A stretch of 39,950 bases of DNA from Candidatus Hydrogenedens terephthalaticus JGI OTU-1 (GTDB lineage: Bacteria > Hydrogenedentota > Hydrogenedentia > Hydrogenedentales > Hydrogenedentaceae): contig AWNW01000002.1 in the NCBI GenBank assembly GCA_000493945.1, positions 43,915 through 83,864 on the forward strand. The letters are read 5' to 3'. Both the position numbers and the translations under genes were made by a program. Numbering within the stretch: position 1 is the first letter of the stretch; every line of letters starts with the position of its first letter. Under the pieces are notes generated by a model that did no database searches, had not been told where the DNA came from, and was given only the letters and a program-made list of their open reading frames with translations. Positions 31,979 to 39,950 of the stretch are shown here, piece after piece.

Positions 31979-32690
31979 GTTTTTTCTCTATCTTTTTTAA
32001 TTCTTGCAGTATATCTGAATCTGCTTTTAATATCTCTGGCGTAACAACACCACCTGATAAAAGCATCGTTACGATTTCATCCATTGGTATTTCCATTTCA
32101 TTCCCTACATCATCTTTAGGAACCAATTCAAAATATCCACTCGTAGGGTTAGGTGTAGTAGGAACAAAAACTGTTGTAAACGAACCCAGTCCTTCTATCT
32201 CCACAGAGTTTGTTATTAAAGCGATATTTTTAACTCCTGGGAAAGGGAAATCAATAAATATTGCAGGACCTGACTTGCTCTTTTCTTCTTTTGTTTTTGT
32301 AAATATTGCCACAATTTGCTTTGTAGCATTATATAGAGTTTTTATAAAAGGTATTCGTTCTAAAATACTTTCAAATAAATAAAAAAGCCTGCTTCCAATA
32401 TACATATTGGTTATGACACCCAGAAAAAAAATCCCCAATATTATCAATGTTAAAGAAATAGCAGGAACAAAATAATCAGGTACGGTATAGAATATCTTTT
32501 TAGTAAGTGGACCTAACTTATTGTATAACAGAAAATAAAGAAATTGTATCACATAAAAAGTTACACCCAAAGGTATGATAACAATCAACCCCGTAAATAT
32601 TCGATTAATTATAGAACTCTTCAGCCCTCTAAAAAAGCGTTTTAATAATACAATGAATCTCAATTTTAAGGAAAGTGTCATAAAAAGCAC
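31968..32690 (-). CDS. DUF502 family membrane protein, copy 1
   Basis: The protein has 240 residues with GTG at 32690, or 237 with ATG at 32681. Two membrane spans are followed by IPFIKTLYNATKQIVAIF, IDFPFPGVKNIALITNS and VFVPTTPNPTSGYFELVP, the DUF502 signature. The GTG shares its first base with the last base of the TAG of the upstream Trm112-like gene (TAGTG), the same one-base coupling seen between ybaB and fmt. No ribosome site favours ATG 32681. Function is unknown; it is probably an envelope protein working with the adjacent paralogue. Confidence 0.88.
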   Translation of the reverse strand: MLFMTLSLKLRFIVLLKRFFRGLKSSIINRIFTGLIVIIPLGVTFYVIQFLYFLLYNKLGPLTKKIFYTVPDYFVPAISLTLIILGIFFLGVITNMYIGSRLFYLFESILERIPFIKTLYNATKQIVAIFTKTKEEKSKSGPAIFIDFPFPGVKNIALITNSVEIEGLGSFTTVFVPTTPNPTSGYFELVPKDDVGNEMEIPMDEIVTMLLSGGVVTPEILKADSDILQELKKIEKKHAD

Positions 32691-32953
32691 TAAGATATAC
32701 GATTTTTTTCTAATTCAATCCCATCACCGATTCTAAGATAAGGCAAATCATTAATAATTGGATATACAATTTTTTTATCTTCTCTTATTAATCCCCCATC
32801 TAAATTTTCATTAACTGGGTCTCCGTCTCTATTTACTACTTTACCCTGTTGGATAGATTCGTTAATCTTTTTCAATAACTCATCATCAACCAATTGTAAG
32901 GGTTGTTTTGTTTCGGGACATACCAATATCTTGAGTAATTCCTGTGAAATCAT
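32690..32953 (-). CDS. Trm112 / UPF0434 family small protein
   Basis: An 87-residue protein starting MISQELLKILVCPETKQPLQ and ending with KIVYPIINDLPYLRIGDGIEL, the two conserved ends of the family. Only one cysteine remains in the CP motif, so a full zinc ribbon is unlikely. An ATG at 32974 would add seven residues, but AGGAG sits 8 nt before 32953 and inside that extension, so 32953 is preferred. The family includes methyltransferase activators; bacterial roles are poorly known. Overlaps the following DUF502 start by 1 nt. Confidence 0.85.
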   Translation of the reverse strand: MISQELLKILVCPETKQPLQLVDDELLKKINESIQQGKVVNRDGDPVNENLDGGLIREDKKIVYPIINDLPYLRIGDGIELEKNRIS

Positions 32954-32977
32954 AGGGATTCTCCTAAAACCCAAAAA

Positions 32978-33169
32978 TTATGAGTTTTCTTCTTTCTTGT
33001 TCTCTTCTATACTTTCTTTCTTTGCCTCTTCTCCCCCTTTGACCGCATCTTTAAATTCGGCAATGGCTGTTCCTAAAGAACGACCTAATCCTGCAATTTT
33101 ACTTCCACCAAATAAAACGAGGACAATAATCAATATTATGAATAACTCACCCATTCCTGGCGTCCACAT
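32978..33169 (-). CDS. tatA: Sec-independent protein translocase subunit TatA/TatE
   Basis: A 63-residue pore-forming component of twin-arginine export. One membrane span (about 7-21) precedes the FGGSKIAGLGRSLGTAIAEFKDA amphipathic helix and a short charged acidic/basic tail, the classical TatA layout. A ribosome site (AAAGGAA) lies upstream. tatC is not in the window. It is the first gene of the leftward run tatA-Trm112-DUF502-DUF502. Confidence 0.94.
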   Translation of the reverse strand: MWTPGMGELFIILIIVLVLFGGSKIAGLGRSLGTAIAEFKDAVKGGEEAKKESIEENKKEENS

Positions 33170-33416
33170 ATATTGTTCCTTTCTAAATAGGGTTATTTTT
33201 TCTACTCAATTTTCAACACTTAATTATATTATACTCCCAAATCACATTTGGTTTCTAATTATAACGCTTTGTTCCAATTTTATGAATACACCAATAAATA
33301 TATATTTGAGAAATATACCTGTAAAAAGAGATAATATATAATATAAGAAGTTTTTTTGAATATAGATATTTCCATTATAGAAAACCCCAAAAAACATATT
33401 AAAGGAGTGTTTTTTT

Positions 33417-35138
33417 ATGTCTGACAATTCATATATGAATAATGAAGAAAATAAAGAATGTTGTGGTCGGGATTTTATTCATCAAATTATTGACGAAGAT
33501 TTAAAATCTGGGAGATATACTGGTGTTGTAACTCGTTTTCCACCAGAACCTAATGGGTATCTTCATATTGGTCATGCTAAATCTATATGCTTGAATTTTG
33601 GCCTTGCGGAAGAATATAGAGGTAGATGCCACCTTAGGTATGATGACACCAATCCATTAAAAGAAGAACAAGAATACATTGATGCCATACGCGAAGATGT
33701 GAGATGGTTAGGTTTTGACTGGGGAAAACATGAATATTATGCATCTGATTATTTTGAACAACTTTATGAATGGGCTATTGATTTAATTAAAAAAGGGAAA
33801 GCCTATGTTTGTGATTTATCACCGGAGGAAGTCAGAGCATATCGTGGCACATTAACAGAACCTGGTAAGGAAAGTCCATATCGCAATAGGTCTATAGAGG
33901 AAAATTTAGATCTTTTTCAGAGAATGCGGGCAGGCGAATTTCCAGATGGTTCAAGAACGCTTCGTGCAAAAATTGATATGGCTTCGCCTAATTTAAATAT
34001 GCGTGACCCTGTAATGTACCGTATCATACGGGCAACACATCCCCGAACGGGAGATAAATGGTGCATATATCCCATGTATGATTTTGCACACGGGCAATCG
34101 GATTCTATTGAGGGTATTACGCATTCCATCTGCACATTAGAATTTGAAGACCATCGCCCTCTCTATGATTGGTTTATTAAAGAAATCGGAATATACGCTC
34201 CCCGACAAATTGAGTTCGCCCGATTAAATTTAACATACACAGTTATGAGTAAAAGAAGACTCCTTGAACTTGTTCGGGAAGGATATGTTCGTGGATGGGA
34301 TGACCCCAGAATGCCTACTATATCCGGACTTAGGAGAAGAGGGTATACACCTGAATCTATTAGACAATTCTGTAAATTGATTGGTGTAGCCAAAGCAGAT
34401 AATACTGTAGATATCGCCTTACTTGAATACTGCATTCGCGAGGATTTAAATAAAAAAGCCAATAGATATATGGCGGTTTTAAATCCTTTAAAAGTAGTTA
34501 TCGAAAATTATCCCGATGACCTCACTGAAGAAATGGAAGCAGTAAATAATCCTGAAGACACATCTATGGGAACAAGAAAGGTGCCTTTTTCAAAGGTAAT
34601 ATATATTGAACAAGATGATTTCATGGAAAACCCCCATCCTAAATTCTACCGATTAGCACCGGGTAAGGAAGTTCGGTTGAGATATGCTTACTTTATAAAA
34701 TGCACAGATGTGATAAAAGATAGCAATGGAAATATCGTTGAATTGCGTTGCACTTACGACCCGAATACCAAAGGCGGAAATGCTCCCGATGGCAGAAAAG
34801 TCAAAGCAACTTTACATTGGGTATCTGCAAAACATGCTTTTGACGCAGAGATTCGTTTATATGATTATCTTTTCTTAAAACCGAACCCCAGTGATGTTCC
34901 TGATGGTTCCGATTGGAGAAGTAATATAAATCCTAATTCATTACAGGTATTATCTAATTGTAAATTAGAACCCGAATTAAGAAAACTTAATATAGGAGAT
35001 AAGGTGCAATTTGAACGGCAGGGGTATTTCTGTGTTGACCCCGATACAACCCCTGAAAAAATGGTATTTAATCGAACAGTAACCCTAAAAGATGAATGGG
35101 CAAAGATTAAATCGAAATTGGATACTCATTCCAAATAA
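33417..35138 (+). CDS. glnS: Glutaminyl-tRNA synthetase
   Basis: The protein has 573 residues. It charges tRNA-Gln directly with glutamine. Class I motifs are FPPEPNGYLHIGHAKSI (HIGH at 50-53) and VMSKRRLLELV near 275 (KMSKS equivalent, as is normal for GlnRS). LRYDDTNPLKEEQEYIDAI, YDFAHGQSDSIEGITHSICTLEFEDHRPLYDW and the C-terminal beta-barrel anticodon domain (about 360-573) are all present. A strong ribosome site (AAAGGAG) precedes ATG 33417. The upstream 247-bp gap (33170-33416) holds AT-rich promoter-like sequence with no clear box pair. Confidence 0.97.
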   Translation: MSDNSYMNNEENKECCGRDFIHQIIDEDLKSGRYTGVVTRFPPEPNGYLHIGHAKSICLNFGLAEEYRGRCHLRYDDTNPLKEEQEYIDAIREDVRWLGFDWGKHEYYASDYFEQLYEWAIDLIKKGKAYVCDLSPEEVRAYRGTLTEPGKESPYRNRSIEENLDLFQRMRAGEFPDGSRTLRAKIDMASPNLNMRDPVMYRIIRATHPRTGDKWCIYPMYDFAHGQSDSIEGITHSICTLEFEDHRPLYDWFIKEIGIYAPRQIEFARLNLTYTVMSKRRLLELVREGYVRGWDDPRMPTISGLRRRGYTPESIRQFCKLIGVAKADNTVDIALLEYCIREDLNKKANRYMAVLNPLKVVIENYPDDLTEEMEAVNNPEDTSMGTRKVPFSKVIYIEQDDFMENPHPKFYRLAPGKEVRLRYAYFIKCTDVIKDSNGNIVELRCTYDPNTKGGNAPDGRKVKATLHWVSAKHAFDAEIRLYDYLFLKPNPSDVPDGSDWRSNINPNSLQVLSNCKLEPELRKLNIGDKVQFERQGYFCVDPDTTPEKMVFNRTVTLKDEWAKIKSKLDTHSK

Positions 35139-35151
35139 TTTTGTATTCCTG

Positions 35152-35185
35152 TTAAAAGAATATGCTTAAACATACTCTCTTTTAA
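35152..35185 (+). terminator. AT-rich stem-loop after glnS, possible terminator
   Basis: TTAAAAGA pairs with TCTTTTAA and TATG with CATA around a CTTAAA loop, with a small internal mismatch. It lies 14 nt after the glnS stop. It lacks a following T tract and is AT-rich, so terminator strength is doubtful. Confidence 0.4.
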
Positions 35186-35235
35186 AAAATGTCATAATTT
35201 TTGTGATTTTTTACATCAATTTCATGCATAATTAT

Positions 35236-35241
35236 TATAAT
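35236..35241 (+). promoter_or_regulatory. -10 box upstream of the giant surface-protein gene
   Basis: A perfect TATAAT lies 58 nt before ATG 35299. The best upstream match, TTACAT at 35211, is 19 nt away, so the -35 assignment is weak. The ribosome site is AGGGA at 35283-35287. Confidence 0.4.
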
Positions 35242-35298
35242 AGTGTTCTTTTGTGGTAGATGTAAATATAAAATACTATTTTAGGGAATTAAAATAAG

Positions 35299-38200
35299 AT
35301 GAGTAAACACAGGAATATATTTATACAGATATTATTCATTCTTCTTATCACCTTAGCATTTAATTGTTTTTCGTTAGATAATTATAAGAACGCTTCTTAT
35401 TTAGAAAATTATTTTTTCCAATCTGAACAGAGCCATCATTATTTTGCTTTTTCAAAAAATCAATATTTTGAAATCACACCGGGTAGTCTAAAAATTTGGA
35501 TATGGAATCCTACAAAAAATTCTTTTTGTGAACCCGTAGAACTTCGCTTTCTGAATAATGAAAGTAGTGTTCTCTTTGGTAGTGAAAAGTCTGATGTAAC
35601 ATATAGTTATTATTCAGGAAATAATCCAGATAACTGGATACACAGCGGTTATGCCTATAAGAAATTATGTATACCAAGTGTTTATGAAGGGATTGATCTT
35701 GAGTTTTACTTTAAGGATTACGAGTTAGAGTTTGATTTTATCATTAACTCTCAGATAGATATTAATCAAATCATCTGGGAAGTCCGTGGAAATAATGTTG
35801 AATCCTATATTGAAAATAACAAATTAGTTATTATCAATAACGAAGGTTACATATACACTTTTAGTACTCCTGAAATATATAATTCCGCATATAAAAATCC
35901 GAATACTCTTCTTTCTCAAACTGCATGTTTTTTGGCTTTAGACAAAAACACATATCAGATTCATGTTGATAATCATGAGAAAAATTCTGAATTGCTTATA
36001 GACCCAATCCTAACACTGTCAACATACATATTTTTCCCATCATCTAATAGACCTTCCTCTCTACTTAGCAAAATGTGTTTAGATTACTATAACAACGGTG
36101 TAGATATTGCTATAATCGGTGGAACCATTGAGTTCCCCGATACATCGGGGACAGATGTTTCAGGATTCTTATGTAAATTGTCGCCGCAATTAGGAAAAAC
36201 TCATCATATCGTTTTTATAAATGGAGTGGGTGAAGATCACATAAACTCTATTAGTCATTTTATAAATGCAACAAACGATTTTATCGTTATAGCTGGAAAA
36301 ACAAATTCCCTTAACTTTCCAATGGTTAATCCTGTTCAACCTTTTGATACCTCCCTGAATGGTAGTGGTACATCAGGCGAATTTGACGGTTTCCTTATGA
36401 TGTTTGACAAAAATTTTAGAATAACCTTTTCTACCTTCGTCGGTGGGTCGGGATATGATTCTATTGATGACATAACTATTAATAACGATAATTTGCTTTT
36501 TGCAGGTAATACTACCTCTACAGATTTAATCCAAATAAATTCTTCACCAAATACAAGAAAAGACTTACTTACAGACGGTTTTTGGGGAGTATTAAGACTT
36601 TCGGCGGAGCCATTAGTATACCGATACTTAACCCAATTAAATATAAATGGGATTGAAGTTAAAGATATAGAGGCATATTCAACAAGAATATATCTTTGTG
36701 GAAATACAACTGTAGGCTCACCTTATTTTACCCCGATAATACCTGAAACATCTGTTCAGGGAAAAGATATTTTCATCCAATCCTATTTATATTCTGAAGG
36801 GACAACAACCCCTGATGTTTCTTTATTATCTTCTTTATTTTTTGGAGGTTCAGATGATGATATATTAGAAAAATCTATTATCCTCTATACAAATACACTT
36901 TGTTTGGCAGGGAATACATATTCAAATGATTTACCTATACCTATTTCAGCCATACCTGAAAAAATGCCCGAACAAACTTATCCCTTCCTTGCATTAGTAG
37001 ATATGACAGCAGGAAGATTAATTGGTACTTGCTACATTTTTGGTAATGGAAAAGATGTATTAACAGATATAAAAACATCGAATACGGCTTCAAACAAATT
37101 TTTCATTACAGGCTATACTAACAGTTCCTTTGAAAGTTTTGCATGGAATAAAACTTCCTTCACTACAAATCCCTTCAATACCCAGTTAAATAATGGGATG
37201 AACGAAAACTTTGATGCAATGATATGGAGATTAGAATGGAATAGTATTGAAAATACAATTACTCCAACCTGGGGGACATTTTTAGGGGGTATTTTAAATG
37301 ATACTGCATTGTCCATTGGTGTTCTTAACAATAATAATATTTGCTTTTCAGGCATAACAGAATCACCTGATTTTCCCCTACAGGGCTGTCAAACTATCTC
37401 ACCTGCATATTTACCATGTCATTATTTATCCGCATTTAACATATCAGGTAAAGTTATATATGTAAATCCAAATAGTTCTTCTACCCCTACTGATGGAAGT
37501 TCATGGGCAAGAGGCTACCATACTATTTCAGAAGCCATTAGTTCCGCTAATGATTACGATGAAATATGGATTAAAACAGGAGAATATTATGAAAGGATTA
37601 CAATAAATGGGCTTTCAAATATTATTTTGCGGGGTGGTTTTTCAGGTTCTGAATCGAACATAGATGAAAGAAATCCATGGGAAAACCCAACTAAGATTTT
37701 ACCTATTCAAGTGAAAGGAACAGGGACTTTAGGAATCCCTACCTTAAATATAACATCTTGCATGAATATAGAATTAAATGGGCTCATTTTTGAAGATGGA
37801 AATAATATACTCGGTGATGGTGGAGCCATAAATATTTCTGATTCTACTGTTCATATCTCTTGCTCTCAATTTTATAAAAACAAATCATCTGGAGATGGAG
37901 GTGCTATCTATATAGATAATTCGTATGCAAACCTAACAAATTGCGTATTTGTCCATAACTCATGTTCGGGAAGTGGTTCTGCTATTTCTGCTAATGAATC
38001 CACATTAAAAATTATACATTGCACATTTGCTAATAATATTAACCCCAATAATGGGAACATTAGTACTATAGATATTCAAGGCTCTACATCCATGATGATG
38101 ATACTTAACTCAATAATTTGGGCTAACGAGGGAAACACACAGGTTCAAATAAATTATCCCGAAATTATTGCTCCGGAATATCTGATATTTAGCCATTCTA

Positions 38201-39950
38201 TTATCCAAAACTTTAGTCTGCTATCTTTACCCCCCTCATTCGATAGTATACTCGATACAGACCCTCTATTTATTGAGAACCCGTCCGAAACATCAATTGG
38301 TAATCTAAATTTATCTTTAGAATCACCTGCTGTAAACCTTGGCGATCCAATTTCCCAATCTTTTGAATACGGCGCTGTTAATGAGGATATTCGTCGCAAA
38401 CCCCGAATACTTATGGGAGAGAGTTGCAAGCCTGATGCTGGAGCCTTTGAAATATTCCCTGCCCCACCACCTAAAATTATACTTTTAGGGGATAATCCGT
38501 TGTATTTAACATTAAATCAACCCTATATTGAACCCGGATATGAAGCCAGAGATGGATGTAATGTGGATATAACTTCCCTTGTAGATATTTCCTCTAATGT
38601 AAATACCGAACAGTTAGGAGAATATACTGTAGAGTATTCGGTAATAAGCCCGTATGATCAGGGACATGTAGTAAAAGTGACCCGTAGAGTTATTGTAATC
38701 TCTGCTTCTCCACAAATCATTCTTACAGGACCATCGGATGTGGTAATAGAATGTGGAGAATTTTTTATTGACCCAGGTGCAGTAGCCTTCGACTCATTAG
38801 GAAATGATATTTCCAATGAAATTATTGTAACAGATAATGTTAATTATTCATCTCCCGGCACATATACTATTGAATATCAGGTAACGGAAACAGAAAACCA
38901 TCCTGCCCTTTATGCTGTGAGAAACATAACTATTCAGGACACAAAACCTCCGATACTTATTCTAATAGGTCCTCCACAAATTACGATCCCTTGCGGTTCT
39001 ACATGGACAGACCCCGGGTACATTGCCTTTGACCAATGTTCCCTGAATAATATAGAGGTAAATGTTACTGGTAGTGTTAATACTCTTTCTACGGGTACTT
39101 ACACTATTACTTATACAGTCTATGACGAAAACGAGTTTTCATCTACACTCACCAGAAGCATTATCGTTGATTGTAATATTCCTCAATTACAGCAGTGCCA
39201 GAATCAATGTTCTAACGATACTTCTCCTACTGATGAAGATGGAGATGGGTTATCTCTTTGCATAGAAAATTGTTTAGGGACATCAGACCAGGATACAGAT
39301 ACCGATGATGATGGTATGCCGGATTATTTTGAAGTAACATACGAGTTAAATCCATTACTTAATGATGCTAAAGAAGATGCGGATTTAGATGGACTATCCA
39401 ATCTTGAAGAATTTCTTATAAAGAGCAATCCTATTAATTCCAATTCTCCATGGGAAGCAAAATATGTATCGAATTTCGGTGATGATGATAATCCTGGCAC
39501 ATTAAATTCTCCTCGTGCATCTATTTCAACAACTCTTGCCAGCATAAATACAAACATACCTGCCAAACAGAATAGGCAATCTTCTATTGTGCTGTTTCCT
39601 GGAAGTTATTATGAGGATATTGTCTTATCCGAAAATATTATTTTAATTGGAATAACAGCACACGGTGAAAATAATCGTGCTACTATCTATGGAAACATTA
39701 CTGGTGCCAATAAAGCAAAAATTTATAATATTGATATAAAACCTAATATAACTTCACCTTTAATGAATTCGGAAAAAGCAGAAGTCGCGAATACTATACT
39801 TCTGAATTGCGGCAATACCTCTATGCATATTCGAAATGTCCGTTTCATTGGGACAGGCTCTGAAATAGGTATATCCGTTGAAGGTGGAAATCCTTACAAC
39901 ACCATCATTGAAAGATGTCTATTTCAGGATTTAAGTATTGGAATTCTTAT
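35299..39950 (+). CDS. Giant secreted mosaic protein: propeller, beta-helix, DUF5011, TSP3-like repeats (3' end outside window)
   Basis: The frame is open from ATG 35299 to the right edge, at least 1550 residues. Order: signal peptide (about 1-25); an N-terminal domain (about 30-230) with YEGIDLEFYFKDYELEFDF, clearly related to that of the 19254 protein; SBBP-like repeats (about 235-710); a polymorphic beta-helix (717-1050) with GDGGAINISDS and GDGGAIYIDNS repeats; three DUF5011/HYR-like Ig domains (about 1053-1290, each with I-x-C-G ... D-P-G and G-x-Y-T-I/V-x-Y); a TSP3-like calcium segment (about 1300-1384, DEDGDGLSLCIEN, DTDTDDDGMPDYFE, DADLDGLSNLEEF); then a second beta-helix (from about 1386) cut by the window end. 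Frame continuity was sampled at about ten points. An extracellular adhesin or glycan-binding role is inferred. Confidence 0.88.
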   Translation, partial: MSKHRNIFIQILFILLITLAFNCFSLDNYKNASYLENYFFQSEQSHHYFAFSKNQYFEITPGSLKIWIWNPTKNSFCEPVELRFLNNESSVLFGSEKSDVTYSYYSGNNPDNWIHSGYAYKKLCIPSVYEGIDLEFYFKDYELEFDFIINSQIDINQIIWEVRGNNVESYIENNKLVIINNEGYIYTFSTPEIYNSAYKNPNTLLSQTACFLALDKNTYQIHVDNHEKNSELLIDPILTLSTYIFFPSSNRPSSLLSKMCLDYYNNGVDIAIIGGTIEFPDTSGTDVSGFLCKLSPQLGKTHHIVFINGVGEDHINSISHFINATNDFIVIAGKTNSLNFPMVNPVQPFDTSLNGSGTSGEFDGFLMMFDKNFRITFSTFVGGSGYDSIDDITINNDNLLFAGNTTSTDLIQINSSPNTRKDLLTDGFWGVLRLSAEPLVYRYLTQLNINGIEVKDIEAYSTRIYLCGNTTVGSPYFTPIIPETSVQGKDIFIQSYLYSEGTTTPDVSLLSSLFFGGSDDDILEKSIILYTNTLCLAGNTYSNDLPIPISAIPEKMPEQTYPFLALVDMTAGRLIGTCYIFGNGKDVLTDIKTSNTASNKFFITGYTNSSFESFAWNKTSFTTNPFNTQLNNGMNENFDAMIWRLEWNSIENTITPTWGTFLGGILNDTALSIGVLNNNNICFSGITESPDFPLQGCQTISPAYLPCHYLSAFNISGKVIYVNPNSSSTPTDGSSWARGYHTISEAISSANDYDEIWIKTGEYYERITINGLSNIILRGGFSGSESNIDERNPWENPTKILPIQVKGTGTLGIPTLNITSCMNIELNGLIFEDGNNILGDGGAINISDSTVHISCSQFYKNKSSGDGGAIYIDNSYANLTNCVFVHNSCSGSGSAISANESTLKIIHCTFANNINPNNGNISTIDIQGSTSMMMILNSIIWANEGNTQVQINYPEIIAPEYLIFSHSIIQNFSLLSLPPSFDSILDTDPLFIENPSETSIGNLNLSLESPAVNLGDPISQSFEYGAVNEDIRRKPRILMGESCKPDAGAFEIFPAPPPKIILLGDNPLYLTLNQPYIEPGYEARDGCNVDITSLVDISSNVNTEQLGEYTVEYSVISPYDQGHVVKVTRRVIVISASPQIILTGPSDVVIECGEFFIDPGAVAFDSLGNDISNEIIVTDNVNYSSPGTYTIEYQVTETENHPALYAVRNITIQDTKPPILILIGPPQITIPCGSTWTDPGYIAFDQCSLNNIEVNVTGSVNTLSTGTYTITYTVYDENEFSSTLTRSIIVDCNIPQLQQCQNQCSNDTSPTDEDGDGLSLCIENCLGTSDQDTDTDDDGMPDYFEVTYELNPLLNDAKEDADLDGLSNLEEFLIKSNPINSNSPWEAKYVSNFGDDDNPGTLNSPRASISTTLASINTNIPAKQNRQSSIVLFPGSYYEDIVLSENIILIGITAHGENNRATIYGNITGANKAKIYNIDIKPNITSPLMNSEKAEVANTILLNCGNTSMHIRNVRFIGTGSEIGISVEGGNPYNTIIERCLFQDLSIGIL

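Noticed and set aside
35152..35185. Stem-loop after glnS as a riboswitch for the giant gene
   Set aside because: The fold is a simple AT-rich hairpin close to the glnS stop and upstream of the next promoter's -10 box, so it would not be in the downstream transcript.
1..39950. tRNA, rRNA, insertion sequences, integrase, phage or CRISPR-cas genes
   Set aside because: I looked through the intergenic gaps and frames and found no cloverleaf-like sequence with a GTTCGAATC-type arm, no transposase motif and no repeat-spacer pattern.

Overview
The window is a 40-kb stretch of low-GC bacterial chromosome, by eye in the mid-30s percent GC. It is densely coded, with many 1-20 nt gene overlaps. Two secreted proteins carry long Glu-Gly (EG) linkers and a duplicated His-Ser-Ser/Ala-Asp ... 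Glu-x-Leu-Arg ... Glu-Asp-Gly-Tyr module. I remember that combination from the candidate phylum Hydrogenedentes, so an uncultured Hydrogenedentes-like Gram-negative bacterium is my best guess. This comes from memory and was not searched. No rRNA, tRNA, CRISPR array, transposase or phage gene was seen.

Layout. 1-3630 (+): a cell-surface cassette with the end of a beta-helix protein, an AlgI-like MBOAT O-acyltransferase and an SGNH-type partner. It looks like a polysaccharide O-acylation unit. 3677-5078 (-): an inositol-monophosphatase family enzyme and a small membrane protein. 5233-12094 (-): a group 3d-like NAD-linked [NiFe] hydrogenase operon in the order hoxF-hoxU-hoxY-hoxH-hoxW. It runs into a stand-alone receiver that overlaps hoxW, then a terminator, then a membrane histidine kinase with a RegB-like GGxxxPF segment. 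hoxW, the maturation protease, is split by a one-base frameshift. 12095-12475 is a divergent control region with a good hox promoter, a small palindrome just after its predicted start point, and a separate perfect 10+10 bp palindrome.

12476-16846 (+): a housekeeping run of ybaB, fmt, rsmB (with a one-base frameshift at a T8 run), a PASTA-only membrane protein and rpe. 16922-18082: a monocistronic lipoprotein with its own near-consensus promoter and terminator. 18166-22634: two secreted proteins, a SUMF1-like protein and an SBBP propeller/Ig/P-domain protein, that share the duplicated dockerin-like module. 22643-27286 (-): a small D,D-carboxypeptidase, a large hybrid sensor kinase with a degenerate receiver, RNase HI and an ankyrin lipoprotein. 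27360-31297 (+): a MEMO-like protein, a Nif3-like protein, glycogen synthase and TsaE. 31310-33169 (-): two DUF502 membrane proteins, a Trm112-like protein and TatA. 33417-35138 (+): glutaminyl-tRNA synthetase. 35299 to the right edge (+): a giant mosaic surface protein that leaves the window.

Together the genes suggest a hydrogen-metabolising anaerobe or facultative anaerobe that couples H2 to NAD(H), stores glycogen and invests in large calcium-dependent surface proteins and modified polysaccharide. The most unusual elements are the Hox operon joined to a receiver and a RegB-like kinase, and the dockerin-like duplicated module, which sits at the N-terminus of one exported protein and the C-terminus of the next.
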